64,000 bases of DNA from an uncultured Clostridia bacterium (lineage in GTDB: Bacteria > Bacillota > Clostridia > TANB77 > CAG-508). The notes below the pieces were generated by a model. That model worked only from the letters and a program-made list of their open reading frames with translations. It did no database searches and was not told where the DNA came from. The stretch covers positions 62,001 through 126,000 of the forward strand of contig CAKPOF010000003.1 of the NCBI GenBank assembly GCA_934169725.1, written 5' to 3'. This document shows positions 25,206-34,460 of the stretch, piece after piece; position 1 is the stretch's first letter; every line of letters begins with the position of its first letter. The position numbers and the translations under genes are program-made.

Positions 25206-27362
25206 ATGGAAAAAGTAACAAGATTATTAAAAACTTCAATTGATACAATAAGGATAGAGGGCGTAAAAGAATTTATTAACAAATCAAAATTTTATTTAAA
25301 AAGTAGACTTATTAAGGATGATAGAATGCTATATGGAGATATTTTATTTATTAATGGATGCACACTTTTACATCCTCAAAGATATCGTGTTGATCATCAG
25401 ATAGAGCAACTTAGAGCTGCAGGATTTTATTGTGAAGGAATTAGTTATGATAAAATAGATATGAAATTTTTAAAGTATTATAGAGGTTTCGTATTTTTTA
25501 GATGTCCTATTACTGATCAGGTTAGAGAGTTTATAAAAACTGCAAAAGCAGAAAATAAAGCTGTTTTTTATGATATTGATGATTTAGTTATAGACCAAAA
25601 ATATACAAATACAATTAAGTATTTAAAGACTATGAGCAAAGAAGAACTAGATTTATATAATGATGGTGTAAATAGAATGAGAGAAACATTAGAAATGTGT
25701 GATTACGCAATTACAACAACTGAACGTTTAGCTACAGAATTAAATCATTATGTAAAAGAAGTTTATATTAATAGAAATGTTGCCTCAGAAAAGATGGTTA
25801 AGTTATCATTAAATGCAATGAAAAAAGTAGAAAGAGACGAAGATAAAGTTGTTATGTCATATTTAAGTGGGAGTATAACACATAATGATGATTTTAAAAT
25901 GATTTTACCTGTTGTTCAAAAACTTATGAAAGAACATGATAATTTATATCTAAAAGTTGTTGGCTTGCTAGATATACCGGAAGAATTGCAAGAATTTAAA
26001 TCAAGGATTTTAACTACACCATTTGTATCATGGTTAGAACTACCAAATATAATTGCTTCAATTGATATAAATTTAGCACCATTAGAAAAGACTATTTTTA
26101 ATGAAGCAAAATCTGAAAATAAATGGACAGAGGCGTCTTTATGCAAAACTGTGACAGTTGCAAGTGATTTTGGTGCATTTAAAACATGCATAAGAGATGG
26201 GATTGATGGTGTTTTATGTGATTCTGTTGACGATTGGTACGAAAAATTAAATAAAGTTATTGAAGATAGAGAATATAGAAATAAACTTGCTGAAGAGGCT
26301 TTTAAACAGGTTATTAAGAAAAAAGTTACAACATATACAGGAATTGGTTTATATAATTTTATACAAAGTAAGTTAAAGAAAAATATCGTATTTATTGTAC
26401 CAAGTACTAATATTAGCGGTGGTGTAAATGTAGCAATTAAACATTGCAATATATTAAAAAAAGCAGGATATGATGCATTTTTTATTAATATGGATAATAA
26501 TACTGATGATATTGTGAATAGTGATGGTATCGTTAGAGTTATAAAATCTAAAGATATAGTTTTAGGACAAATCAATACAATGGTTGCAACATTATGGGCA
26601 ACATTAAATTATGTAAAAAAATATCCAAATTGTATTAATAAAGCATATTTGGTTCAAAATTTTGAAACTGATTTTTATGAAGATGGAGATTTACAAAAAT
26701 TTGAAGCTAATACAACATATAATTCTTACACACCAATTAAATATTTAACGATTTCAAAATGGTGTGAAGATTGGTTAAAAAATGAATATTACCAAGAATG
26801 TAAATTTGCTCCGAATGGAATAAATTTGAAAAAATTCCCTTTTAAAGAACGTAAATTTGATAATAAAATAAAAATATTAGTTGAGGGAAATTCAGAAGAT
26901 TATTATAAAAATGTAGATGAAAGTTTTAAAATTGTTGAAAGATTAGATAAAAATAAATATGAAATTAACTTTTTATCATATCAAGGAGAACCTAAAAAAT
27001 GGTATTATGTTGATAATTTTATGCATAAAGTTCCATATGATAAAGTAGGACAAGTATATGCTGATTGTGATATTTTAATAAAATCAAGTAAATTGGAAAG
27101 CTTTTCATATCCACCACTTGAAATGATGGCAACAGGAGGTTTGGTGGTTGTAGCACCAAATGAAGGAAATGTTGAATATTTAAAAGATGAGTATAATTGC
27201 TTATTTTATAAACAAGGAAATATTGAACAAGCTGTTAGCCAAATTGAAAGAATAGTTGAAGACAAAGAATTAAGGGAAAGATTAATAAAGAATGGACTAG
27301 AAACTGCTAAAGAGAGGGAATGGTCAGCTATAGAAAAAGATGTTGTTGATTTATATGTTTAA
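25206..27362 (+). CDS. Large GT4-type glycosyltransferase, possibly bifunctional
   Basis: 718 residues with two GT-B-like halves. The N-terminal part (about 45-395) has LFINGCTLLHPQRYRVDHQIE, FYDIDDLVID and TEASLCKTVTVASDFGAF. The C-terminal part (about 396-715) has FIVPSTNISGGVNVAIKHC, the donor-binding SSKLESFSYPPLEMMATGG and GNVEYLKDEYN. The C-terminal half is a recognisable GT4. The first half is similar to halves of rhamnan-synthesis proteins. It is soluble and cytoplasmic. Confidence 0.82.
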   Translation: MEKVTRLLKTSIDTIRIEGVKEFINKSKFYLKSRLIKDDRMLYGDILFINGCTLLHPQRYRVDHQIEQLRAAGFYCEGISYDKIDMKFLKYYRGFVFFRCPITDQVREFIKTAKAENKAVFYDIDDLVIDQKYTNTIKYLKTMSKEELDLYNDGVNRMRETLEMCDYAITTTERLATELNHYVKEVYINRNVASEKMVKLSLNAMKKVERDEDKVVMSYLSGSITHNDDFKMILPVVQKLMKEHDNLYLKVVGLLDIPEELQEFKSRILTTPFVSWLELPNIIASIDINLAPLEKTIFNEAKSENKWTEASLCKTVTVASDFGAFKTCIRDGIDGVLCDSVDDWYEKLNKVIEDREYRNKLAEEAFKQVIKKKVTTYTGIGLYNFIQSKLKKNIVFIVPSTNISGGVNVAIKHCNILKKAGYDAFFINMDNNTDDIVNSDGIVRVIKSKDIVLGQINTMVATLWATLNYVKKYPNCINKAYLVQNFETDFYEDGDLQKFEANTTYNSYTPIKYLTISKWCEDWLKNEYYQECKFAPNGINLKKFPFKERKFDNKIKILVEGNSEDYYKNVDESFKIVERLDKNKYEINFLSYQGEPKKWYYVDNFMHKVPYDKVGQVYADCDILIKSSKLESFSYPPLEMMATGGLVVVAPNEGNVEYLKDEYNCLFYKQGNIEQAVSQIERIVEDKELRERLIKNGLETAKEREWSAIEKDVVDLYV

Positions 27363-27448
27363 AATTCACGTAATATAATAATCTTCTAAATGTAAGAAAA
27401 GTATAAAAAATAAACTTATAAACCAAATCGAGTAAAGGAGTAAATATA

Positions 27449-28855
27449 ATGTTTAAAATGAATCCGGCAAAATTTTTTGTGTTTTGTGCATTAATATTTG
27501 GAATTTTATTAATAACTATAATTCCCCCATTTCAATCTCCAGATGAAGATAGTCATTTTAAGAAAGCATATGTGATATCAAAAGGAAAACTTTTTCCTAC
27601 ATCACAAAATGGAATAGTAGGATATGATATTCCAACTGATATGATAAATTACATTAATGAAAAATTATCATATATTGGAAATAGAGATAGAAAATATACT
27701 TATAGTGAAGAAATATTAGATGATAAATTGCCTAAAGATTATTCAGATGTTACTTTTCATAATTTTTCTACAGTAGAAATTACACCAATTGTATATATAG
27801 CACCAGCTACTGGAATTATTTTTTCTAAAATTGCAACCAAAGTGATAGGTATGGATAATATTTCTATAGTTACTATGTTGCATTTTGCTAGATTTTTTAG
27901 TTTAATGATGTATATTATATTAGTATATTGGGCAATAAGGTCTACTCCTATTTTAAAGAAAACATTTTGTGCTATTGCTTTACTTCCAATGAGTTTAGCG
28001 TTAGCTGTAGCAATATCATATGATAGTATTATAATTGCACTTTCATTATTAAGCACAGCATTAATATTTAAATTAATATTTGATGATAATATAAAGGAAG
28101 TCTCTTATAAATATTTAATTGCCTTTGGCATTATAGCTTTTATTTTATTAACAATAAAAACAATATATGTTACAGTTTTATTCCCATTAATTTTTATTCC
28201 TAAAGAAAAATATGGTGGTAAAGTAACTAAAATATTAAAAAGCTTTGGAATAATATTATTAATTGCAATAGTATTATATATAATTAATAAGATACCATTG
28301 ATGAATTTGGAAAGAAATGTTGTTGAAAATAATTCTGGAAAACAAATAAGTTTTATAATTAATAATCCTATAAAGTATTTAAAAATTTGGATAAAAACAA
28401 TGATATCAAATAGAAATTTCTATTTTACGGGAATGATAGGAATTTTTGGATTAATAGATACATTTGTGCCAACTCTCTATATAGTAATGTATAGTTTGGG
28501 AATGTTTATAATTATTTTATCAGATTTTAGTTTATGCCCAATAAAATTTAATTGGAAATATAAATGCATATCTGTCCTAGGAAGTATTGCAACAATATTT
28601 GCTGCTTTTTTAGGATTATATGTTTTATGGACAAGTATGGAATTAGGTGTAGGAGCTGAAACCATTACTGGAATTCAAGGTAGGTATTTTATACCAATTA
28701 TTCCTTTAGCAATTGTAATTCTGTCTAATTCATTATTGCAAAAAAATAAATATTTGGAAAATATTATGAAAAAAGTAATGGAGTATAGCTATTTTGTTCC
28801 GTTAATGATGCTTTGTGTAATGTTAGTTACAATCTTTTTAAGATATTGGTGCTAA
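27449..28855 (+). CDS. DUF2142-family polytopic membrane protein
   Basis: 468 residues, about ten to eleven transmembrane helices. The first extracytoplasmic loop carries PPFQSPDEDSHFKKAY, the signature of DUF2142 proteins, which resemble GT-C enzymes and are found in cell-wall glycan loci. Asp/Glu residues in that loop would fit a lipid-phosphate-sugar transferase. A small GT2 (28959) and a DUF2304 protein follow, a set that often travels together. Biochemical role unproven. Confidence 0.83.
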   Translation: MFKMNPAKFFVFCALIFGILLITIIPPFQSPDEDSHFKKAYVISKGKLFPTSQNGIVGYDIPTDMINYINEKLSYIGNRDRKYTYSEEILDDKLPKDYSDVTFHNFSTVEITPIVYIAPATGIIFSKIATKVIGMDNISIVTMLHFARFFSLMMYIILVYWAIRSTPILKKTFCAIALLPMSLALAVAISYDSIIIALSLLSTALIFKLIFDDNIKEVSYKYLIAFGIIAFILLTIKTIYVTVLFPLIFIPKEKYGGKVTKILKSFGIILLIAIVLYIINKIPLMNLERNVVENNSGKQISFIINNPIKYLKIWIKTMISNRNFYFTGMIGIFGLIDTFVPTLYIVMYSLGMFIIILSDFSLCPIKFNWKYKCISVLGSIATIFAAFLGLYVLWTSMELGVGAETITGIQGRYFIPIIPLAIVILSNSLLQKNKYLENIMKKVMEYSYFVPLMMLCVMLVTIFLRYWC

Positions 28856-28958
28856 TATAATAATTAAAGTACAATTGCAAAAAAAGGAAGAACTAAAATT
28901 TTAAGAATGGATTTCAAATACTAAAAAATAAAATAATGCGAAAAGAAGGGATAAAAAC

Positions 28959-29642
28959 ATGAAAGTTTTAATAATAATACCAGCATATAATGAATCGTTA
29001 AATATAGAAAAAACAGTAAAAGATGTAATAGAAAATACAAACTATGATTATGTTGTAATAAATGATTGTTCCAAAGATAATACAGAAGAAGTATGTGAGA
29101 AAAATAATTTTAATATGTTGTCATTACCTGTAAATTATGGGTTAACAAGTGGAATACAATTAGGAATGAAATATGCATATAAAAATAATTATGATGTAGC
29201 AATTCAATTTGATGGTGACGGACAACATGAAGCAAAATATCTAAAAGATCTAGTAAAAAGTATAGAAAATGGTACTAATATCGCAATAGGTTCTAGATTT
29301 GTAAATCAAAAGAAACCACATTCGATGAGAATGTTTGGAAGTAATTTATTAACAGTAGCTATAAAACTAACAACAGGAAAAAAGATAAAAGACCCTACAT
29401 CAGGAATGAGAGCATATGATAGAAAAACAATTGCAGAATTTGTCAAAAATGCGAGTTTGACACCAGAACCTGATACTTTAGTTTATTTTCTAAAAAAGAA
29501 AATGAGAATAGAAGAAGTTCAAGTTGAAATGAAAGAAAGAGAATTTGGAGAAAGCTATTTAAATCCTATAAAATCTGCTGAATATATGATAAATATGTTC
29601 TTCTCTATTATATTTATAAGAGCCATAGCAAAAAATAAATAG
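28959..29642 (+). CDS. Polyprenyl-phosphate glycosyltransferase (DPM1-like GT2)
   Basis: 227 residues. VLIIIPAYNESLNIEKTV, INDCSKDNT, QFDGDGQHE and GSRF are the conserved elements of dolichol/undecaprenyl-phosphate sugar synthases. There are no clear C-terminal membrane helices. It probably makes an undecaprenyl-phosphate sugar used outside the membrane by a GT-C enzyme such as the DUF2142 protein upstream. Confidence 0.88.
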   Translation: MKVLIIIPAYNESLNIEKTVKDVIENTNYDYVVINDCSKDNTEEVCEKNNFNMLSLPVNYGLTSGIQLGMKYAYKNNYDVAIQFDGDGQHEAKYLKDLVKSIENGTNIAIGSRFVNQKKPHSMRMFGSNLLTVAIKLTTGKKIKDPTSGMRAYDRKTIAEFVKNASLTPEPDTLVYFLKKKMRIEEVQVEMKEREFGESYLNPIKSAEYMINMFFSIIFIRAIAKNK

Positions 29643-29668
29643 TTGATAAAGAAGGGAATGATATAAAA

Positions 29669-30007
29669 ATGACACTAACATTAAGAATAATATTAATAGT
29701 ATTATCTGTGATATCTTTTATATTATGTATAAGAAAAATAAAACAATCAAAGTTGAAAGTAATGAATGCAGTTACATGGATGATAGGATGTATATTACTA
29801 ATATTAATGAGTGTATTTGAAAATGGAGTAGAATATATTTCAAGTAAATTAGGATTTATGGCACCAGTAAATTTTGTGTTTCTTGTCATAATTGGATTTT
29901 TACTTATACAAAATTTTATAGATAATATGAGAATCACAAGTTTAAGTGAAAAATTAAAAGATTTAAATCATTACATAGCTCTAAAAGAAAAAAATGAAGA
30001 AAAATAA
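29669..30007 (+). CDS. DUF2304-family small membrane protein
   Basis: 112 residues with three predicted membrane helices and a Lys/Glu-rich C-terminal tail. Size, helix placement and position right after a DPM1-like GT2 match DUF2304 proteins. They are thought to act with the transferase, for instance as membrane anchor or flippase, but no mechanism is established. Confidence 0.78.
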   Translation: MTLTLRIILIVLSVISFILCIRKIKQSKLKVMNAVTWMIGCILLILMSVFENGVEYISSKLGFMAPVNFVFLVIIGFLLIQNFIDNMRITSLSEKLKDLNHYIALKEKNEEK

Positions 30008-30018
30008 GGGGATAGAAA

Positions 30019-31056
30019 ATGAATAAATACAAACTATCAATAATAGCAGCTGTATATAATTTAGAAAAATATTTGCCAAGATGTTTGGATGCATTAGTTA
30101 ACCAAACATTGCAAGAAATAGAGATTTTATGTGTAGATGATGGCTCAATAGATTCAGCACCACAAATAATTGATGAATATGCAAAAAAATATCCAGATAA
30201 AATAAAGGCATTTCATAAACCAAATGGAGGAGAATTTACCACAAGAAATTATGGATTGGAAAGAGCTACAGGCGAATATGTAACATTTGTTGATACAGAT
30301 GATTGGGTAGAACCTAATTGGGCAGAAAAATTATATAATGCTGCCAAAGAAAACAATGCAGATATGGCTGTGTGTGCATTTGAAAGAATAGATTTAAATA
30401 CAAATAAGGTTGTGTCAACAAATATGACAAATTTCGGAAATACTGTAAAAGAAATAAATAATAAAGATGATTTTATGCTATTTATAAATCCTGCACCTTG
30501 GAACAAGATATATAAACTAGACAAAGTTAAAAACTTAAGATTTTTGGATTTTAGAGGTTTTAACGATATGATTTTCTTAACAAGTAGTTATACAACAGTT
30601 GAAAAAATAGCATTTGTTCCAGATGTACTATATCATTATTATTTAAGATATGATTCACAAATTCATAGTGTAAATAAACAGGATGTTGAAAATTTTAAAA
30701 AGTATTTATTAGATTTAAAACAATTATATATAGATACAGGTAAATATGATGAAATGAGAAATATTCTAGACCTTATGGCATTTATTCATTTAGGAACATC
30801 AGTTATGTATAGAGCTTCGTATGATAAAACAATAAATATTAGAAAGATGGTTAAAGAAACAATAAAATATTTAGATAATAATTTTGGAACATGGAGAAAA
30901 TCGCCATATTTAACATTAAAATATTCTACAAAAAAAGGATTTAAACATATAGGATTGTGGGGAATATCAAAACTATATAAATGGAACATGGCAATGGTAT
31001 ATATAAAATTATATAAATTTATGATTGATGTTTTAAAAATTGATATAAAATGGTAA
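30019..31056 (+). CDS. Glycosyltransferase family 2 (CPS type)
   Basis: 345 residues. LSIIAAVYNLEKYLPRCLDAL, VDDGS and FVDTDDWVEP define the GT-A domain (about 1-210), followed by APWNKIYK and a helical C-terminus. These features are usual for capsule and wall polysaccharide transferases. It starts 12 bases after the DUF2304 gene. Donor unknown. Confidence 0.87.
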   Translation: MNKYKLSIIAAVYNLEKYLPRCLDALVNQTLQEIEILCVDDGSIDSAPQIIDEYAKKYPDKIKAFHKPNGGEFTTRNYGLERATGEYVTFVDTDDWVEPNWAEKLYNAAKENNADMAVCAFERIDLNTNKVVSTNMTNFGNTVKEINNKDDFMLFINPAPWNKIYKLDKVKNLRFLDFRGFNDMIFLTSSYTTVEKIAFVPDVLYHYYLRYDSQIHSVNKQDVENFKKYLLDLKQLYIDTGKYDEMRNILDLMAFIHLGTSVMYRASYDKTINIRKMVKETIKYLDNNFGTWRKSPYLTLKYSTKKGFKHIGLWGISKLYKWNMAMVYIKLYKFMIDVLKIDIKW

Positions 31057-31073
31057 ACTGAAAGGAATTTATA

Positions 31074-32324
31074 ATGGAAAAAGATACACAGTTTAAAAAG
31101 AATTTTATATGGAATATAATAGGAACAGGAGTAAATGCATTTAGTTCATTATTTTTTATGATTATTGTAACAAGAATAAATGGAGTTGAAAATGCTGGTA
31201 TTTATACAATAGCCTATACAACAGCTTGTATATTATATATGATAGGAATATATGCAGGACGTATATATCAGGTTACTGAAAATAATGAAAAGATACATAA
31301 TAGGGATTATATTTTAAATAGAGTAATATCATGTTGTATAAGTATTTTTATTATTTTAATATTTGTGACAACAAAAAAATATGATTTATATAAGTCGATG
31401 ATATTTATAACTTTAGCAATGTATAAAGGATTAGAAGCATTTTGTGATGTTTTTTATGGTATTTTGCAAAAAAACAATTATTTAGATAAAGTTGGAAAAT
31501 CATGCTTTTTAAAAACTATTATAAGTATTGTTGCTTTTATATTAATAGATATGTTAACTAAAAATTTAGTTTTAGCATGTACATCAATTGTTGTTGTATA
31601 TATAGCAATAATTATGTTATATGATATTAGAACAACGAGAAAATATATTTATTTAGAAGAAAAAGCAAATATAAGAAATGCTATGGATATTTTCAAAGGT
31701 GGTTTTTTTCCATTTAGTATCTCTTTTTTAGGAGTATATATAACAAATGCACAGAAATATGCGATAGATAGTTTTTTAACAGAAGATATCCAAGCGATAT
31801 TTGGAATTATAATAATGCCAGCAACGGTAATGGGCTTGATGGCACAATTTATAATACATCCATATTTAAATCAAATATTTGAATTATATAAAACGGAAAA
31901 ATACAAAGAAATAAAAAAGATTATTTATAAAATAATATTAGCAATATTAGTGATTGGAGCAATATGTTCAATATTGGGTTATTTACTAGGAATTCCAATA
32001 TTAGAACTAGTTTATGGAATAGGTTTATCACAATATGCTATAGCTTTATTAATGATACTAATAGCTTCTACATTTTATACAATGGCAGGAATAATATCAC
32101 CAATATTAATTACAATGAGATGCAATTTTGTGCAATTTATTACATATATAGCAGTAGCTATAATGGAAGGAATTATATCAAATATATTAGTACAAAAATA
32201 TGGAATAAACGGTGCTGTTTGGGCTTACTTAATAACTATGATAATATATTTTGTTATATTTTATGTTGTAGCGATGACAATAATAAACAGTAAAATATCA
32301 AAGAAAAAGGAGAAAAAAATATGA
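31074..32324 (+). CDS. Polysaccharide flippase (Wzx/MATE-like)
   Basis: 416 residues with about 12 hydrophobic segments, MOP superfamily. The start FIWNIIGTGVNAFSSLFFMIIVTR is characteristic of oligosaccharide flippases. It would move lipid-linked repeat units across the membrane. Its stop overlaps the next start (ATGA). I saw no obvious Wzy polymerase in the window unless one of the multi-pass proteins serves. Confidence 0.87.
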   Translation: MEKDTQFKKNFIWNIIGTGVNAFSSLFFMIIVTRINGVENAGIYTIAYTTACILYMIGIYAGRIYQVTENNEKIHNRDYILNRVISCCISIFIILIFVTTKKYDLYKSMIFITLAMYKGLEAFCDVFYGILQKNNYLDKVGKSCFLKTIISIVAFILIDMLTKNLVLACTSIVVVYIAIIMLYDIRTTRKYIYLEEKANIRNAMDIFKGGFFPFSISFLGVYITNAQKYAIDSFLTEDIQAIFGIIIMPATVMGLMAQFIIHPYLNQIFELYKTEKYKEIKKIIYKIILAILVIGAICSILGYLLGIPILELVYGIGLSQYAIALLMILIASTFYTMAGIISPILITMRCNFVQFITYIAVAIMEGIISNILVQKYGINGAVWAYLITMIIYFVIFYVVAMTIINSKISKKKEKKI

Positions 32325-33311
32325 ATATATTATATACATTAAATGATAAATTTGTTCCACAAGTGGCTGCAGGAATTTGTTCAGTATGTGAAAACAATAA
32401 GGATATGAAAGAAATTACATTTTATCTTATTTCAAAAGAAATTAGTGAAAAAAATAAGAGTAAATTAAAAAATTTTGTTGAAAGATATAAAAGAAAAATT
32501 GTTATAAAAGAGTTAGGAGATATTAATAAATATTTTGATTTTGAATTTGATACAACAGGTTGGAATTCAATTGTATTAGCTAGATTGATAATGGACAAAT
32601 TTTTACCAGAAGATGTTGAAAAAGTTATTTATTTGGATGGAGATACAATAGTAAGAAAAAGTTTAAAAGAACTGTGGGAAACAAATTTAGACAATTATGT
32701 GTTAGGAGCAAGTATAGAACCAACAGTTGACAAAGAAAGAAAAAAGGAACTTGGACTAGAAACAAAACCGTATTATAATGCAGGAGTTCTTTTGGTAAAT
32801 TTAAAAAAATGGAGAGAGATAAATGCAGGAAAACTAATATTGGATTATTATAGAGCAAAGGATGGAAAATTATTTGCAAACGATCAGGATGCAATAAATG
32901 GTTCATTATCAGAATATATATATACATTATTACCTAAATATAATTTTTATAATATATTCTACCAATACAATTATAAATTTTTAAGTAAGTTAATGGAACC
33001 AGTGAAATATATTGAGAAAAAAGAATTTGAAGAATGTGTTAAAGAACCTGTAATAATACATTATTTAGGAGAAGAAAGACCATGGAGATATCGGAAATAA
33101 TCATAAATACAAAAAGGATTATTTAAATTACTTGAATAGTACACCATGGGCAAACGAAGGAATGGAACGTGGATGGAATCTTTATTTTATTTGTTGGAAT
33201 ATATTTAACTTTATAACAAAACCTTTTCCAGGACTAAGATATAGAATAATAAATACACTAATACCAAAATTTATGAAGTTTCGTTCAAATCAAATAAAAA
33301 ACAAAAAGTAG
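32321..33311 (+). pseudogene. GT8 glycosyltransferase broken by a frameshift
   Basis: The first frame gives 259 residues with GT8 features: MNILYTLNDKFVP, the DGD metal motif in VIYLDGDTIV, NAGVLLVNLKKW, NDQDAIN and the late HYLGEERPW. It stops at 33098. If one base is dropped near 33092 the frame continues as YGNNHKYKKDYLNYL and on to 33311, restoring about 329 residues, a normal GT8 length. The break falls after all catalytic motifs, so the short form may keep some activity. The extra base is best read as a C in TAT[C]GGA. Confidence 0.8.
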
Positions 33312-33324
33312 GGAGTAAAAAAAG

Positions 33325-34311
33325 ATGAAGCCTAAAGTGTCAATAATAATTCCAGTATATAATTCGGAAAACTATTTACATAGATGTTTTGATAGTATAA
33401 TAGAAAATAACTATGAAAATTTAGAAATAATACCTGTAAATGATGGATCTAAAGATGGATCACAAGAAATAATAGAAGAATATGAAAAAAAATATAAAGA
33501 AATATTTAGGCCAATAAAACAAAATAACCAAGGAATAGGAATGGCTAGGAATAATGGTATGGATAAAGCAACTGGTAAATATTTAATGTTTATAGATAAT
33601 GATGATTTTATAGATAGAGATTATATAAAAACATATGTTGAGGTTGCGGAAAAAGACAAATGTGATGTTGTTATATCAGGATATAGAAGAGTAAGTGACA
33701 AAGAAGAATTATTTAGAGTAAATCTAGATAATAAATATAGATGGTCAAGATATATTTCTATATCACCATGGGGAAAAATATATAGAACATCATTTATTAG
33801 GGAAAATGACATAAAATTTTTAAAGACGCCTATAGGAGAAGATGTGTATTTTAACTTACAAGTAAATACATTAACAGATAAAATAAAAATTATAGATTAT
33901 ATAGGTTATAATTGGTATTATAATGGAGTAAGTGTTACTAATACTATATCTAAAAAAATAAAAGGTATAAACATAACTGAATTACTAGATACGCATTATG
34001 GAATATTGAAAGAAAAAAACAGTATAAATAATACAAATTATGATTTGATAGAGTTATATTTTATAGTGTTAATTATTCAATTTTTACAATGGATGAGTTA
34101 TGGTGCAACATATAAAGAAGTAAGTGAAATTTATGAAGAACTATTTTCGTGGCAAAAAGAACATTTTCCTAATTATAAAAAATGCAAGTATTGGAAACTT
34201 ACAAAAGGAGACAGATTAAAAATAAGATTAATAATATCAACAGTAATGAATGCACATAAGTTACATTTGGGGAAATTTATAATATATGTGTATGGAAATA
34301 TTTTTAAATAA
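33325..34311 (+). CDS. Glycosyltransferase family 2
   Basis: 328 residues. VSIIIPVYNSENYLHRCFDSI, VNDGSKDGS, MFIDNDDFIDRDY and the SPWGKIYRTSF segment mark a capsule-type GT2. It is the last gene of the polysaccharide locus. A strong terminator follows, and the next genes encode secreted wall proteins. Confidence 0.88.
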   Translation: MKPKVSIIIPVYNSENYLHRCFDSIIENNYENLEIIPVNDGSKDGSQEIIEEYEKKYKEIFRPIKQNNQGIGMARNNGMDKATGKYLMFIDNDDFIDRDYIKTYVEVAEKDKCDVVISGYRRVSDKEELFRVNLDNKYRWSRYISISPWGKIYRTSFIRENDIKFLKTPIGEDVYFNLQVNTLTDKIKIIDYIGYNWYYNGVSVTNTISKKIKGINITELLDTHYGILKEKNSINNTNYDLIELYFIVLIIQFLQWMSYGATYKEVSEIYEELFSWQKEHFPNYKKCKYWKLTKGDRLKIRLIISTVMNAHKLHLGKFIIYVYGNIFK

Positions 34312-34344
34312 AAAACATAGATTTGAGAATATAAAAAAATATTA

Positions 34345-34390
34345 ATAAAAAATGTTAGAAATATTGTAAATAATTTCTAACATTTTTTAT
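34345..34390 (+). terminator. Terminator of the polysaccharide locus
   Basis: A perfect 18-bp inverted repeat (34345-34362 with 34373-34390); the T-run is part of the right arm. Probably bidirectional. Confidence 0.9.
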
Positions 34391-34400
34391 TTAAGAATTA

Positions 34401-34429
34401 TTGAATAAGATGTCGAGTAATGATAAAAT
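34401..34429 (+). promoter_or_regulatory. Promoter of the wall-protein operon
   Basis: TTGAAT (34401-34406), 17-base spacer, TAAAAT (34424-34429), 31 bases before the ATG at 34461. Confidence 0.75.
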
Positions 34430-34460
34430 ATAAAAGAAAAAATATGGGAGAGTGAAAACG

